Source: a virus. From it: 23,053 bases of DNA. The notes below the pieces were generated by a model. That model worked only from the letters and a program-made list of their open reading frames with translations. It searched no databases and was not told where the DNA came from. Position numbers and translations under genes: made by a program. Location of the stretch: positions 1 through 23,053 of IMG/VR virus record IMGVR_UViG_3300035698_029555, one strand, 5' to 3'. Shown piece after piece: positions 1 to 7,662 of this stretch (position 1 is the stretch's first letter; the number at the start of each line of letters is the position of its first letter).

Positions 1-95
1 AATGTATATTAAAGATTTTTTAATAGTAAATTAAGGAGTATAGCCACTAAATGTATATTAAAGATTTTTTAATAGTAAATTAAGGAGTATAGCCA
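1..95. repeat. Two-copy direct tandem repeat, 49-bp period
   Basis: Bases 1-46 and 50-95 are identical; a 3-base spacer (47-49) gives a 49-bp period. Each copy holds a perfect 7-bp inverted repeat, TATTAAA-gattt-TTTAATA (7-13 with 19-25 in the first copy), and a Shine-Dalgarno-like AAGGAG. The array touches the window edge, so more copies may lie upstream. It could be an operator or iteron-like binding site, the remnant of a small tandem duplication, or an assembly overlap. No function can be assigned from sequence alone. Confidence 0.85.
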
Positions 96-291
96 TTTTT
101 TTTGAAACAGACCATTATAGATACTTTTGATAATAGTGTTATCTCTTATTAGTAATTACCATTAGACTGATATAGTTCTTTTCTTTCCTTCTATTTTCTT
201 TTATAAACATCCGCCAGAATTTTATTGACATAAGGAAAAGAAGTTTGTATAGTTAATATTGTAGAATTATAATTATTTAAAGGTAGAATTT
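96..291 (+). other. Non-coding leader upstream of terminase
   Basis: No credible reading frame is present on either strand. The stretch contains a pyrimidine-rich tract near 176-202 and, further on, the promoter listed separately. No small terminase gene is found between the repeats and the large terminase, so that gene must lie upstream or be absent. The last bases contain AAAGGT, a modest ribosome-binding site for the terminase start at 292. Confidence 0.6.
225..253 (+). promoter_or_regulatory. Sigma70-type promoter upstream of terL
   Basis: A perfect -35 hexamer TTGACA (225-230) is followed after a 17-bp spacer by TATAGT (248-253), which matches the -10 consensus at five of six positions. 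Transcription would begin near 260, about 30 bases before the terminase start. The spacing is optimal and the position is intergenic, which supports the call, although AT-rich DNA produces chance -10 matches. Confidence 0.7.
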
Positions 292-2439
292 ATGTCAGTA
301 AAAACTGGGAAGTTATATGTGGATGAAAGAGTTGATCTGGATGATAAAATCGAGGGATTGGTTGATAAGGCGATTCAAGGATTGGGAGATGTTGTTGAAG
401 AGAGACATATTTTATCCAGGAAAGAATTGGGAAGATTTATTGAACTGGTTGTGCATGTGGGAGGATTATTTTGTCCAGATGGATTTAGACCTTATCAGAA
501 GAAGTTTGCTAAGAGGGTAATTGAGTCAGTATTGTTAGAGGACACGGCTGAGATTACAGCTTTGTTTTCTCGCCAATCTGGTAAATGTTTAGGTAAAAAC
601 ACGCCCGTAATGCTGTTTGATGGATCTGTTAAATTGGTGCAAGATATTGTGGTTGGGGATCAGTTAATGGGGGATGAGGGAGAAGTTAGGAATGTATTAT
701 CTTTGGCCAGGGGACGTGAGCCACTATACAAGGTTGTGCCTAGATATAAATATGCTGATGCTTATGTGGTGAATGAAAGTCATATTTTATCTTTGATATA
801 TAAAGATGAAATTGTTGATATGAGTATGGATAATTATTTAGCATTATATGATAAAGAAAGTATGTATGGTTATCAGGTAATGACTAATGATAATTGTAAA
901 AGAATATATTATGAATTTGATGTTGAAAAGTTAGATGAGGGTGATTACTATGGTTTTACTATAGATGGTAATCATAGGTTTTTACTAGGTGATTTTACTG
1001 TTACTCATAATACGGAAACTATTGCTTGTATGGTTGTAGCGATGTGTATTCTTTTGCCTAAGTTTTCTGAATATAGTGAAGATTCTCGATTGCAAAAATT
1101 TAAGGATGGATTTTTTGTAGGTTTGTTTGCTCCGGTAGGTGGTCAGGCATTTATTACTTTTGACAGGATGCGGGTTAGAGTAAAGTCGAAAAAGGGTCGT
1201 GCTATTCTGGGTGATCCTGATATTGATATGGATCCTGAAATTTGTCATAATTTAAAGTTTCCTAATGATTCGAGTGTTACTACCCAGTCGGCGCATAGGT
1301 CAGCCCATATTGAAGGAAAGACTTTTCATTTAATTATTATTGAAGAGGCACAGGATGTAGAAGATTTTGTATTGAGAAAGTCGATTCATCCAATGGGTGC
1401 GGAAACTGCTGCAACTATAGTTAAGATAGGTACTTGTAATCCTCATAAGTCTGATTTCTTTGAGGCTATTCAGAGAAATAAGATAGAAATAATTCGGTAT
1501 CCTCGTAGAGTTTCTAATCATTTTGAGTTTGATTATAGATTTGCTGCAAAATACTCTCCGCGTTATAGAAAGTATATTAAGGCGGAGGTAAAAAGGTTAG
1601 GATTTGATTCAGATGAATTTAAGTTAGCTTATCGTTTAATTTGGATTTTAGAGAGAGGAATGTTTTTAACTGATGATGTTATTGATTATTGTGCAGATAA
1701 AACTCGTGAGATTTCTATAACAGATAGTATGTCTTATTGTATTGCAGCTTTTGATGTTGGGAAATTAAATGATAGTACTATATGTACTATTGGTCGGTAT
1801 GATATGAGTAAGCCAAAGGCGCTTACTAAAATGGATATTAGGTATCCAAAAGAAATATTAGCTTGGAAAGCTATGGTTGGAGATGACTATGTTGTTCAGG
1901 GTCAGGAATTTGGTGATTTTCTTGTTGATTATAATATACAATTATGTTTAGTTGACGTAACGGGTGCTGGAGAGGGTTTTTACGACATATTAAAACATAA
2001 ATTGAGACATCGGGTTCGTATGGTTAGAATTCATTTTGGAGGTAGTTCGGGAACTACTGACCGTATCAATCGCTATTATTTTCAGGAATGGCAATCTGGT
2101 CGGTTAAGGTATCCGGCTGGTGTCATAACTCGAAAAACGAGAGAATATAATGATTTTATATTTCAACATTCTTCAGCAGTAAAAGAATATAATGGTAAAT
2201 TTTTGAAGGTTCACGCCCCTGTTACAAAGTTAAGACAAAATTTAACAGAAAAATATCACGATGACTATGTATCAAGCGGAGGCCTATTTTGTTGGGCAGA
2301 ACAATGTGGATTTTTAACACAACTAGAAGTGTCTGTGGGTAATGTATTTAAGAAGACGACTGGTTTAGGTGTATATAAAACAATTTCACAAAATAAAAAT
2401 TCACAATTAAAACGAGCTTCTATGTCATTTTTTAAATAA
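292..2439 (+). CDS. terL: Terminase large subunit with in-frame mini-intein
   Basis: This is the packaging motor ATPase-nuclease, which cuts concatemeric phage DNA and pumps it through the portal. The 715-aa precursor contains a 142-residue intein (residues 99-240) inserted into Walker A. Removing it restores the contiguous P-loop SRQSGKTET and leaves a 573-aa terminase, a normal length for the family. Walker B is the hydrophobic strand LIII followed by Glu-Glu (E351-E352), and the coupling motif GTCNP is at 380-384. The RNase H-like nuclease domain shows acidic residues at D488 (AAFDVG), D555 (CLVDVTG) and D657-D658 (HDDYVS). The start at 292 follows AAAGGT and lies downstream of the TTGACA promoter. 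The portal gene follows. The terminase identity is very secure; the nuclease residue assignment is by motif recognition only. Confidence 0.96.
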   Translation: MSVKTGKLYVDERVDLDDKIEGLVDKAIQGLGDVVEERHILSRKELGRFIELVVHVGGLFCPDGFRPYQKKFAKRVIESVLLEDTAEITALFSRQSGKCLGKNTPVMLFDGSVKLVQDIVVGDQLMGDEGEVRNVLSLARGREPLYKVVPRYKYADAYVVNESHILSLIYKDEIVDMSMDNYLALYDKESMYGYQVMTNDNCKRIYYEFDVEKLDEGDYYGFTIDGNHRFLLGDFTVTHNTETIACMVVAMCILLPKFSEYSEDSRLQKFKDGFFVGLFAPVGGQAFITFDRMRVRVKSKKGRAILGDPDIDMDPEICHNLKFPNDSSVTTQSAHRSAHIEGKTFHLIIIEEAQDVEDFVLRKSIHPMGAETAATIVKIGTCNPHKSDFFEAIQRNKIEIIRYPRRVSNHFEFDYRFAAKYSPRYRKYIKAEVKRLGFDSDEFKLAYRLIWILERGMFLTDDVIDYCADKTREISITDSMSYCIAAFDVGKLNDSTICTIGRYDMSKPKALTKMDIRYPKEILAWKAMVGDDYVVQGQEFGDFLVDYNIQLCLVDVTGAGEGFYDILKHKLRHRVRMVRIHFGGSSGTTDRINRYYFQEWQSGRLRYPAGVITRKTREYNDFIFQHSSAVKEYNGKFLKVHAPVTKLRQNLTEKYHDDYVSSGGLFCWAEQCGFLTQLEVSVGNVFKKTTGLGVYKTISQNKNSQLKRASMSFFK
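586..1011 (+). other. Mini-intein in the terminase P-loop
   Basis: The segment encodes 142 residues from Cys1 (codon 586-588) to the terminal Asn (1009-1011). Block A begins CLGKNTPVML. Block B contains VVNESHILSL, with the expected His. The C-terminal blocks read YYGFTIDGNH and end FTVTHN, with the penultimate His and terminal Asn required for cyclisation. The first C-extein residue is Thr, an accepted nucleophile. Only about 65-70 residues separate blocks B and F, too few for a LAGLIDADG or HNH homing endonuclease. The N-extein ends exactly at the Walker A Lys (K98), so an unspliced precursor should not bind ATP normally. Intein identity is firm; splicing activity is inferred. Confidence 0.96.
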
Positions 2440-2444
2440 AAGAC

Positions 2445-2473
2445 TTGCTTTTTAAGTAATAGAATGATATACT
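2445..2473 (+). promoter_or_regulatory. Candidate sigma70 promoter upstream of portal
   Basis: TTGCTT (2445-2450) and TATACT (2468-2473) are separated by exactly 17 bp in the 65-bp gap between terminase and portal. It would start a transcript about 25 bases before the portal start. This could let structural genes be transcribed above the level of terminase. Confidence 0.55.
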
Positions 2474-2504
2474 TGTTAAGAATAGTACACTAATTAGGGA
2501 ATTT

Positions 2505-3938
2505 ATGGCTATAGAACTATTTCAATCACAAGTACCTTTAATAACGGATCAAAATTTTACGGGTTTAACAGACCCTAGAGTTTTGCACGCATTATTAAAG
2601 GATTATGGTACACCAGATCAACTTACCTATTTTAAGAAAGTTATAAATTACTGGAATTATTATTTAGGACAGCAGTGGCCTGGACAAACTGATGATACAT
2701 TGGTTATAAATTTATGTTCAGTTATTGTCGATTTATATACCCATTTTTTATATGGAAATCCTTTTTATACGGTGGCTCCTGATGAAAAAAGGGAATTAAA
2801 AAATGTAGTAGATGTTTTATGGAATAAAAATGATGAAGTAGTATTTGGATTAGAATTAGGTCAAATGGCTTCGGCTACAGGAGGGGCTTGGGTACGTATC
2901 GGAATTGGTCAGGATGATCTATCTAATATGAGTATTCCACAGGCTGATGTTCAACATACGGGAATGGTTCATGGAATTTGGTCTGGATCTAATACTAAAC
3001 GATTATTGAGAGTTAGTCATTATTATGTGGAATATCGAGAGACGGGGATATTAAAAAAGAAATATGAACCTTTTTTAATTCAGGAAATTTGGACTAAAGA
3101 TAGAGTAGAGATATATCACAATCAAAAGAGGGTTCATTCGGCTGTAAATCAATTTGGTGAAATACCTTATGAATATATTGCTAATATACCTTTAGCAGCT
3201 TCTAATATGGGTTTGAGTGATCTACATAATATCATTCCGTTACAAAATAAATTGAATGAAAAGATGGCTGTATTAGAAGATATTATTGATTATCAGGCGG
3301 AACCGGTTACTATTGTAAAAGGGGCCAGTATTGGGACGCTTGAAAGAGGGGCTGGAAAAATTTGGGGAAATTTACCTGTAGAAGCAGTAGTAGAAAACTT
3401 AACACTTGATACTGGTGCTATTGAACCTATTATGGACTATATTAAGTTGATAAGAGATTTTTTATGGTTGATTTCCAGTGTTACTAATACAACTGTGGGA
3501 GAGGTTGGAGGGATTAGTAATACCCCTGGTTCTACTATGGAAATGACTTTTCATCCTGTAATACGGCGAATTCAAATGAAAAGTCATGTACAGGCTCGTG
3601 GAATTAGACGAGTTCAGCGAAAAATGATTCGTATGTTAGAAATGATGACTGGAGAAACAATAGCAAAAGATGGGGATTATGATATTCCAGTTAAATTTGA
3701 GTATGGATTACCGAAGGATAAACTTAGAGAGATAACTATTGCTACACAAAAGATTACTACAGGGGTACTTAGTAGAGAAACTTATCTGGAAGAATCACCA
3801 GATACTGATAATGCAAAGGAAGAATTAGTAAAGATATTTAAGGAAATGGCGGTTATTTCAGAGGTTAAATCAGCTAATGAACCTAAAAAAGAGGTTATTT
3901 CTGATGAAAAGCTAAAAAATAAAGACGCTCAAAGATAA
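2505..3938 (+). CDS. Portal protein
   Basis: The product should form the dodecameric ring at one capsid vertex through which the terminase packages DNA and to which the tail connectors attach. The 477-aa length and the position directly after the large terminase fit the SPP1 gp6 / HK97-type portal superfamily. The protein opens with a helical, Tyr/Trp-rich region (YFKKVINYWNYYLG, about 42-55). A middle segment reads IPLQNKLNEKMAVLEDIIDYQ, the usual portal helix before the wing and stem. A basic helical region near 345-375 (VIRRIQMKSH, ARGIRRVQRK) precedes an acidic and lysine-rich tail. The start at 2505 follows AGGGA with suitable spacing. The call rests on fold-like pattern and synteny, not on a database match. 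Confidence 0.85.
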   Translation: MAIELFQSQVPLITDQNFTGLTDPRVLHALLKDYGTPDQLTYFKKVINYWNYYLGQQWPGQTDDTLVINLCSVIVDLYTHFLYGNPFYTVAPDEKRELKNVVDVLWNKNDEVVFGLELGQMASATGGAWVRIGIGQDDLSNMSIPQADVQHTGMVHGIWSGSNTKRLLRVSHYYVEYRETGILKKKYEPFLIQEIWTKDRVEIYHNQKRVHSAVNQFGEIPYEYIANIPLAASNMGLSDLHNIIPLQNKLNEKMAVLEDIIDYQAEPVTIVKGASIGTLERGAGKIWGNLPVEAVVENLTLDTGAIEPIMDYIKLIRDFLWLISSVTNTTVGEVGGISNTPGSTMEMTFHPVIRRIQMKSHVQARGIRRVQRKMIRMLEMMTGETIAKDGDYDIPVKFEYGLPKDKLREITIATQKITTGVLSRETYLEESPDTDNAKEELVKIFKEMAVISEVKSANEPKKEVISDEKLKNKDAQR

Positions 3939-3953
3939 AAATAAATTTTAATG

Positions 3954-3983
3954 TTGACTTATTGTACTACTATTTAGTATTAT
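3954..3983 (+). promoter_or_regulatory. Candidate sigma70 promoter before the small post-portal gene
   Basis: TTGACT (3954-3959) and TATTAT (3978-3983), each one mismatch from consensus, are separated by 18 bp. They sit in the 91-bp gap between portal and the next gene. This is an independent start point for the scaffold and capsid genes, which are needed in the highest amounts. Confidence 0.5.
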
Positions 3984-4029
3984 AAGTTATGTAATAATAA
4001 ATAAATGAATATTTCTAAAGGAGAAATTC

Positions 4030-4227
4030 ATGGCAGCAGAAAGTGTTGGAAAAACTCCAGCTCACAATCCTGGTAATAAAGACGTTGATCGTGATACAGT
4101 ATTAATTGGAAAAGTTACTTCCCCTCGTAAAAGTCCGGTAGTTGGAACTTTTAATGCTGTTGCAAATGATAATGCTTCAACGGGACCGGCTCGTAATAAA
4201 AGAGTTTCAGATCCTCGTTTAGTTTAA
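4030..4227 (+). CDS. Small hypothetical head-module protein
   Basis: This 65-residue protein is not recognised. It is polar, rich in Asn, Pro, Ala and basic residues, and has no membrane segment or cysteine; it is probably largely disordered (NPGNKDVDRDTV near the start, PARNKRVSDPRLV at the end). A strong AAGGAG lies 7-8 bases before the ATG, so translation looks real. Its place between portal and the scaffold candidate suggests a capsid assembly accessory or minor head protein, but nothing in the sequence proves that. Confidence 0.6.
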   Translation: MAAESVGKTPAHNPGNKDVDRDTVLIGKVTSPRKSPVVGTFNAVANDNASTGPARNKRVSDPRLV

Positions 4228-4254
4228 GTTTAAGTTAATTAATGATGAAAATTT

Positions 4255-5010
4255 TTGGAGAATATTATGCCTGATAAAAAAGTAGATGATAAAACTGTTG
4301 TTAAAGATCAAAAAGATAAAAATATAAAAACTGTTACTTTTACACAAGAGCAATTAGATGCCAGAGTTTCAAAAGCAGAAGTATCAGCCAGAAAAGAAGA
4401 AAAAGATAAACTTTATGATCGTGTAGAACAACTATCAACTAAATTACAAACTAAAGATGTAGATGCTGGTCGTTTACAAAGTCATGTTCAAGAATTGGAA
4501 GATGAAATTAAAAAAATCAAACAATTACCTGTTAAGGATGACAAAACTAAAACAGTTAATAACGATTCACGAATTGAAGCTTTAGTTAATAGTATTGCAG
4601 ACTTAACAAAAAATGTTCAGGAAGATCAAAAACAACGTAAAGAAAATCAGAAAAAAATTGAAGTACTAACTCAAAAAAGAGAGTTAGAAGACTATCAAAA
4701 AGAAAAATTAGCCGCTTTAAAAGATGGCTATATTAATGAAATGATCGTTGGAAAAACTAAGGAAGAGATTGATACTGCAATTGAATTATCAGTTGCAACA
4801 TATAAAGAAATTTATGAAGAGGGTAAATCAGAACAAACAACTACTACAACTGTTACATTACCTAATGGTAAAACAACTACAGTTGATGGGACGCTAACTG
4901 TTCAGGATAGTGAAATTAGAATCCCCTCAAATATGACAATACAAGAGTGGAAAACCAATGGCCAGGCTTTAAAAAATAAAGCTTTAGAAACTGTTGGTAT
5001 AAAAAGATAA
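4255..5010 (+). CDS. Putative scaffolding protein (coiled-coil)
   Basis: The 251-aa product is highly charged and Lys/Glu/Gln-rich, with long predicted coiled-coil stretches from about residue 20 to 160. It lacks cysteines and membrane segments. The N-terminus is very lysine-rich, and a Thr-rich stretch lies near 195-215. Such composition, together with placement between portal and major capsid protein, is typical of internal scaffolding proteins that direct procapsid assembly and are then lost. TTTGGAG precedes the chosen ATG at 4267 (MPDKKVDD), which lies in the same frame as the upstream ATG at 4255; the downstream start has the better Shine-Dalgarno spacing, so the true protein is probably 247 aa. 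Role inferred from synteny and composition. Confidence 0.7.
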   Translation: MENIMPDKKVDDKTVVKDQKDKNIKTVTFTQEQLDARVSKAEVSARKEEKDKLYDRVEQLSTKLQTKDVDAGRLQSHVQELEDEIKKIKQLPVKDDKTKTVNNDSRIEALVNSIADLTKNVQEDQKQRKENQKKIEVLTQKRELEDYQKEKLAALKDGYINEMIVGKTKEEIDTAIELSVATYKEIYEEGKSEQTTTTTVTLPNGKTTTVDGTLTVQDSEIRIPSNMTIQEWKTNGQALKNKALETVGIKR

Positions 5011-5033
5011 ATTAGTATAGGAGATTATGTATA

Positions 5034-5684
5034 ATGATGAGAAACACAAATGTACCGATTCAGGAAGTATTTCGTGCTCGATTTTTAGCGAGTGCGGGAG
5101 CAGCTTCTTTTGTAGTAGGTATGAATCCAGGGCCTTATAATGCAGCACAGTTAATTGGAACCAGTTTAAATGTTGAAGATGAAGATGACGCATCTGCTTA
5201 TACTGTTACCTTTGCAAGTACAGATTTTGCTAATCCGTATGGTAACGCAACGGCGGCAGAAGTTGCAACTGCAATTGGTTCTTCTACTAGTGTAGTAACT
5301 AGTGTAGCATTAGATGGTGGATATACTGGTCGAACTTATTTGAAAATTTTAGCTTCAGCGGCTGATAAAGATTTGACTATTACTAAAGATACTGCGGCTG
5401 GAGCTAAAGATGCTCTAGTAATTTTAGGTCTTTTACCAGTTGTTATTGATGCTTCAGCTTTTACGGCAACTTATGATTTGTCTAGTTATTTTATAGACGA
5501 TCTTGGTTTAGGAGCAGAAATGTGCCCGCCTTTAGTACAAGTATATGAAGTAAGTTCTAATGCTTGGACTTTAGATGTTGATAATGTAGTAGTTTGGACC
5601 GATGAAGTAAGTGCTACGCCACATATATTAAGTGTAGATAGTGGTGCTGCTATTGATGGTGCTGTGGTTATCACCTTTGTTTAA
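5034..5684 (+). CDS. Putative head decoration or minor structural protein
   Basis: The 216-aa protein is rich in Ala, Ser, Thr, Val and Asp and looks all-beta. Residues about 55-130 resemble a beta-rich module seen in many phage virion proteins: a strand ending in FASTDFAN, then ATAAEVATAIG, then a strand, then a segment ending ALVILGL. The C-terminal half has further beta strands and an acidic stretch. It sits immediately before the major capsid gene, where decoration or head-fibre proteins are common. AGGAG precedes the ATG-ATG start at 5034/5037. No specific family is assigned; a head surface role is an inference from position. Confidence 0.55.
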   Translation: MMRNTNVPIQEVFRARFLASAGAASFVVGMNPGPYNAAQLIGTSLNVEDEDDASAYTVTFASTDFANPYGNATAAEVATAIGSSTSVVTSVALDGGYTGRTYLKILASAADKDLTITKDTAAGAKDALVILGLLPVVIDASAFTATYDLSSYFIDDLGLGAEMCPPLVQVYEVSSNAWTLDVDNVVVWTDEVSATPHILSVDSGAAIDGAVVITFV

Positions 5685-5724
5685 TTTTGATAAGTTTATA
5701 ATAATAATTAACGGGAGTATATAA

Positions 5725-6729
5725 ATGCCTTCATATATGAATACTGCAAGGGCAACAGGCAATGGGTTTGTTCCATTAACGGAAACTATTTTAGAAGTTT
5801 GGAGTGCCGACATTCTTTTTAATGCGTTACCAGTAATGAAATTTTATCAGTTTGCTGTTGCAAAGACTGAGTTGACGGATCGTCCGGGTTTGTCGATTGG
5901 TTTTACAAAATTTGGTAATTTGAAACGTGGCGGAAAGTTGGTTGAGGGAACTCGAATGACAACTAATGCCATGAACGCAACTCAACAGTTTATTACTGTA
6001 GAAGAGTGGGGAAATGCAGTCGGTGTATCCGAAATGCAACTTCAGGCATCTTATGATGACACTCTGGATACAGCAGCTATGTTGTTAGGTCGCGATTATA
6101 GTATGGTACGAGATATAGCATTACGTGATGTTGCTACTCTTGGTCCAAATAGAACTTATGCCCCAACTTGGGCTGGTGGAGTTGCAACTGAAATTGCAGC
6201 TAGAGCAAGTATTACTGCCACTTCTGTAATGTGCATGTACACGATTAAAGATGCAATAGAAGTTTTAGCAACTAATAACGCTCCGAAGGTTGGTGGAGAT
6301 AGTTATATTTGTTTTATCCATCCTCATCAAGCTCGTGATTTGCGTAGTGATCCTGATTGGGTTAATGTAAGTGCGTATGCAGCTGCATCTCAGATTTGGA
6401 ATGGCGAAATTGGTCGAATTGAAGATGTTCGATTTATTGAAACAACTATGGTAAGTAATGGTGTAACGGCTACAACTAATGCCGATACAGGCGATTATGT
6501 TGATCCTGGTTATTCTGCTGCATTAGATTCAGGTGGAGCCGGTGCTGTTGACGTATTTATTTCACCGGTTTTTGGTGATAATTATTTCGGTAATGCGATT
6601 GGTCTTCCTGTTGAAATGCGTGATGACGGTATTAAAGATTTTGGTCGTGAACACGGTTTGGCTTGGTATAGCATTGCTGGTGAAGATAGAATTGAAACTG
6701 ATAATGGAGTTTCGATTGAAACTAGTTAA
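5725..6729 (+). CDS. Major capsid protein, N4-gp56 family
   Basis: The product forms the icosahedral shell. Its 334-aa length is close to the usual size for N4-gp56-type capsid proteins with the HK97 fold. Family-like features are an N-terminal segment with FVPLTETILEVW, the glycine-rich segment GNLKRGGKLVEGT near residues 64-76, a conserved VEEWGNAVGVSE segment near 93-104, and the FIHPHQARDLRSDPDW region around 191-206. It starts after GGGAG with normal spacing and follows the scaffold candidate. There is no obvious N-terminal cleaved delta domain, consistent with the separate scaffold gene upstream. The family call is from pattern recognition and is strongly supported by synteny. Confidence 0.85.
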   Translation: MPSYMNTARATGNGFVPLTETILEVWSADILFNALPVMKFYQFAVAKTELTDRPGLSIGFTKFGNLKRGGKLVEGTRMTTNAMNATQQFITVEEWGNAVGVSEMQLQASYDDTLDTAAMLLGRDYSMVRDIALRDVATLGPNRTYAPTWAGGVATEIAARASITATSVMCMYTIKDAIEVLATNNAPKVGGDSYICFIHPHQARDLRSDPDWVNVSAYAAASQIWNGEIGRIEDVRFIETTMVSNGVTATTNADTGDYVDPGYSAALDSGGAGAVDVFISPVFGDNYFGNAIGLPVEMRDDGIKDFGREHGLAWYSIAGEDRIETDNGVSIETS

Positions 6730-6781
6730 TTAGTAACTTACGCCTTAGATTTAGAAGAAAATTTTTACGGAGCAATATTTT

Positions 6782-7078
6782 ATGAATAAAATTAATAAAC
6801 CCACAAAATCCAAAGTTGAATTTGAAACAGGAATCGAATCAAAAAGTGAAATCATTGAAATGGATGATTCTGATTTAAAAGTAGCTGAGTATGATGGTAC
6901 AGAAACTGAGATTGAAGAGAAACCTTTGAAATATTTAGAGCCTGTAAAAGGTAATGTGAAGATGCGTTTTTCAAAACAAAAAATTTCTAAAAAAGCCATT
7001 ATTCAGGAAAATATTGAATCAGAACCGGTTGGAAATGAACCAATGGTTACTTGTGTTGGACGAAAGATGGTTCAGTGA
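6782..7078 (+). CDS. Hypothetical protein downstream of capsid gene
   Basis: This 98-residue protein is not recognised. It is strongly charged, acidic in the first half (EIIEMDDSDLK, ETEIEEKP) and basic in the second (KMRFSKQKISKKA), with no membrane segment. ACGGAG lies about 9 bases before the ATG. The stop codon overlaps a GTG that opens a 32-aa frame, suggesting translational coupling. It lies between the capsid gene and a terminator, so it belongs to the end of the head transcription unit. A capsid-associated role is possible but unproven. Confidence 0.6.
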   Translation: MNKINKPTKSKVEFETGIESKSEIIEMDDSDLKVAEYDGTETEIEEKPLKYLEPVKGNVKMRFSKQKISKKAIIQENIESEPVGNEPMVTCVGRKMVQ

Positions 7079-7173
7079 ACATTGCCGGAAAACATTATGT
7101 AATTCGTAAGAAAAAAGTAATGAAAGTCGGACTTAATGTTCATTCTGTTTTAGTCGAGGCTGGTTGGGCTTAA
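7075..7173 (+). CDS. Very small basic ORF coupled to the preceding gene
   Basis: A 32-codon frame starts with GTG at 7075, sharing GTGA with the stop of the 98-aa gene, and ends at TAA 7171-7173. The product is basic in the middle (VIRKKKVMKVG) and ends VLVEAGWA. It lies just before a strong terminator, leaving no unexplained gap, which is why I consider it coding. The frame is -1 relative to the upstream gene, so it could instead be a C-terminal extension produced by frameshift or hidden by a one-base error. No slippery heptamer is visible in the open window 7039-7078. Confidence 0.4.
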   Translation: MNIAGKHYVIRKKKVMKVGLNVHSVLVEAGWA

Positions 7174-7193
7174 AAATAAGAAATTAAATTTAC

Positions 7194-7239
7194 AAGGCGT
7201 ACATTACTCTAGTTTATATAGATGCTGTACGCCTTTTTT
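7194..7239 (+). terminator. Rho-independent terminator
   Basis: AAGGCGTACA (7194-7203) pairs perfectly with TGTACGCCTT (7226-7235), leaving a 22-base loop, and the stem runs directly into a T-tract (7234-7239). The stem is the most GC-rich element nearby. It closes the head gene block and separates it from the membrane protein genes that follow. Confidence 0.85.
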
Positions 7240-7266
7240 AAAACCTATTCAACAATGAGGGACTAC

Positions 7267-7662
7267 ATGGCAACAGGAAATGGGAATAATGTTATAAGAA
7301 GTGTAGGAATGTTATTGGCCGTTATTCTTGGGTTTTTAAGTATTCAACGAGATTTTACTCAAAAATTACAATTTAAAGAATCGTATTCTCAACAAAAAAT
7401 TGATGAATTACAAACTCAAGTTGATTATTTACGTCAGGAAATTAAAGGGAATAATCAACAAATAATTTCTTCTACTACTACATTTATTCGATTATCCGAA
7501 AAGTTTGTAGAAGTCGGAACTCAATTTGATAATATGAAGATGCGAATTGAAAAATACGAAAAGTGGCATTGTTGGTGGAATGCTTACATTCCAGCATTAG
7601 ATGCTACTCAAAATGAAAAAATTCAATCATTAGAACGTAAAATATATGGAGGAAGTAAATAG
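7267..7662 (+). CDS. Small membrane-anchored coiled-coil protein
   Basis: The 131-aa product has one N-terminal hydrophobic segment (about 13-26, SVGMLLAVILGFLS) followed by a long heptad-like coiled coil rich in Gln, Glu and Lys (about 27-95), then a Trp-rich patch (WHCWW) and a short C-terminal helix. An ATG in the same frame at 7222 lies inside the terminator stem-loop, and ATG 7255 has no ribosome site; ATG 7267 has TGAGG six bases upstream and is the chosen start. An N-terminal anchor plus coiled coil recalls inner-membrane spanins, but no outer-membrane partner with a lipobox is visible nearby, so function is left open. The stop is immediately followed by another start. Confidence 0.6.
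   Translation: MATGNGNNVIRSVGMLLAVILGFLSIQRDFTQKLQFKESYSQQKIDELQTQVDYLRQEIKGNNQQIISSTTTFIRLSEKFVEVGTQFDNMKMRIEKYEKWHCWWNAYIPALDATQNEKIQSLERKIYGGSK

Noticed and set aside
1-95. Tandem repeat as a CRISPR array
   Set aside because: The spacer is only 3 bases and there are two copies, so there is no repeat-spacer pattern and no cas gene nearby.
586-1011. Homing endonuclease within the intein
   Set aside because: The space between blocks B and F is too short and no LAGLIDADG, HNH or GIY-YIG motif is visible.
985-1248. Minus-strand open frame of 87 codons inside the terminase gene
   Set aside because: It lies opposite a well-supported gene, has no ribosome site or recognisable domain, and has low-complexity composition. 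The other minus-strand open frames in the window were dismissed for the same reasons.
7025-7078. Programmed -1 frameshift joining the 98-aa and 32-aa ORFs
   Set aside because: No X XXY YYZ heptamer exists in the permitted window 7039-7078; GTGA overlap and coupled re-initiation is simpler, though fusion by sequence error cannot be excluded.
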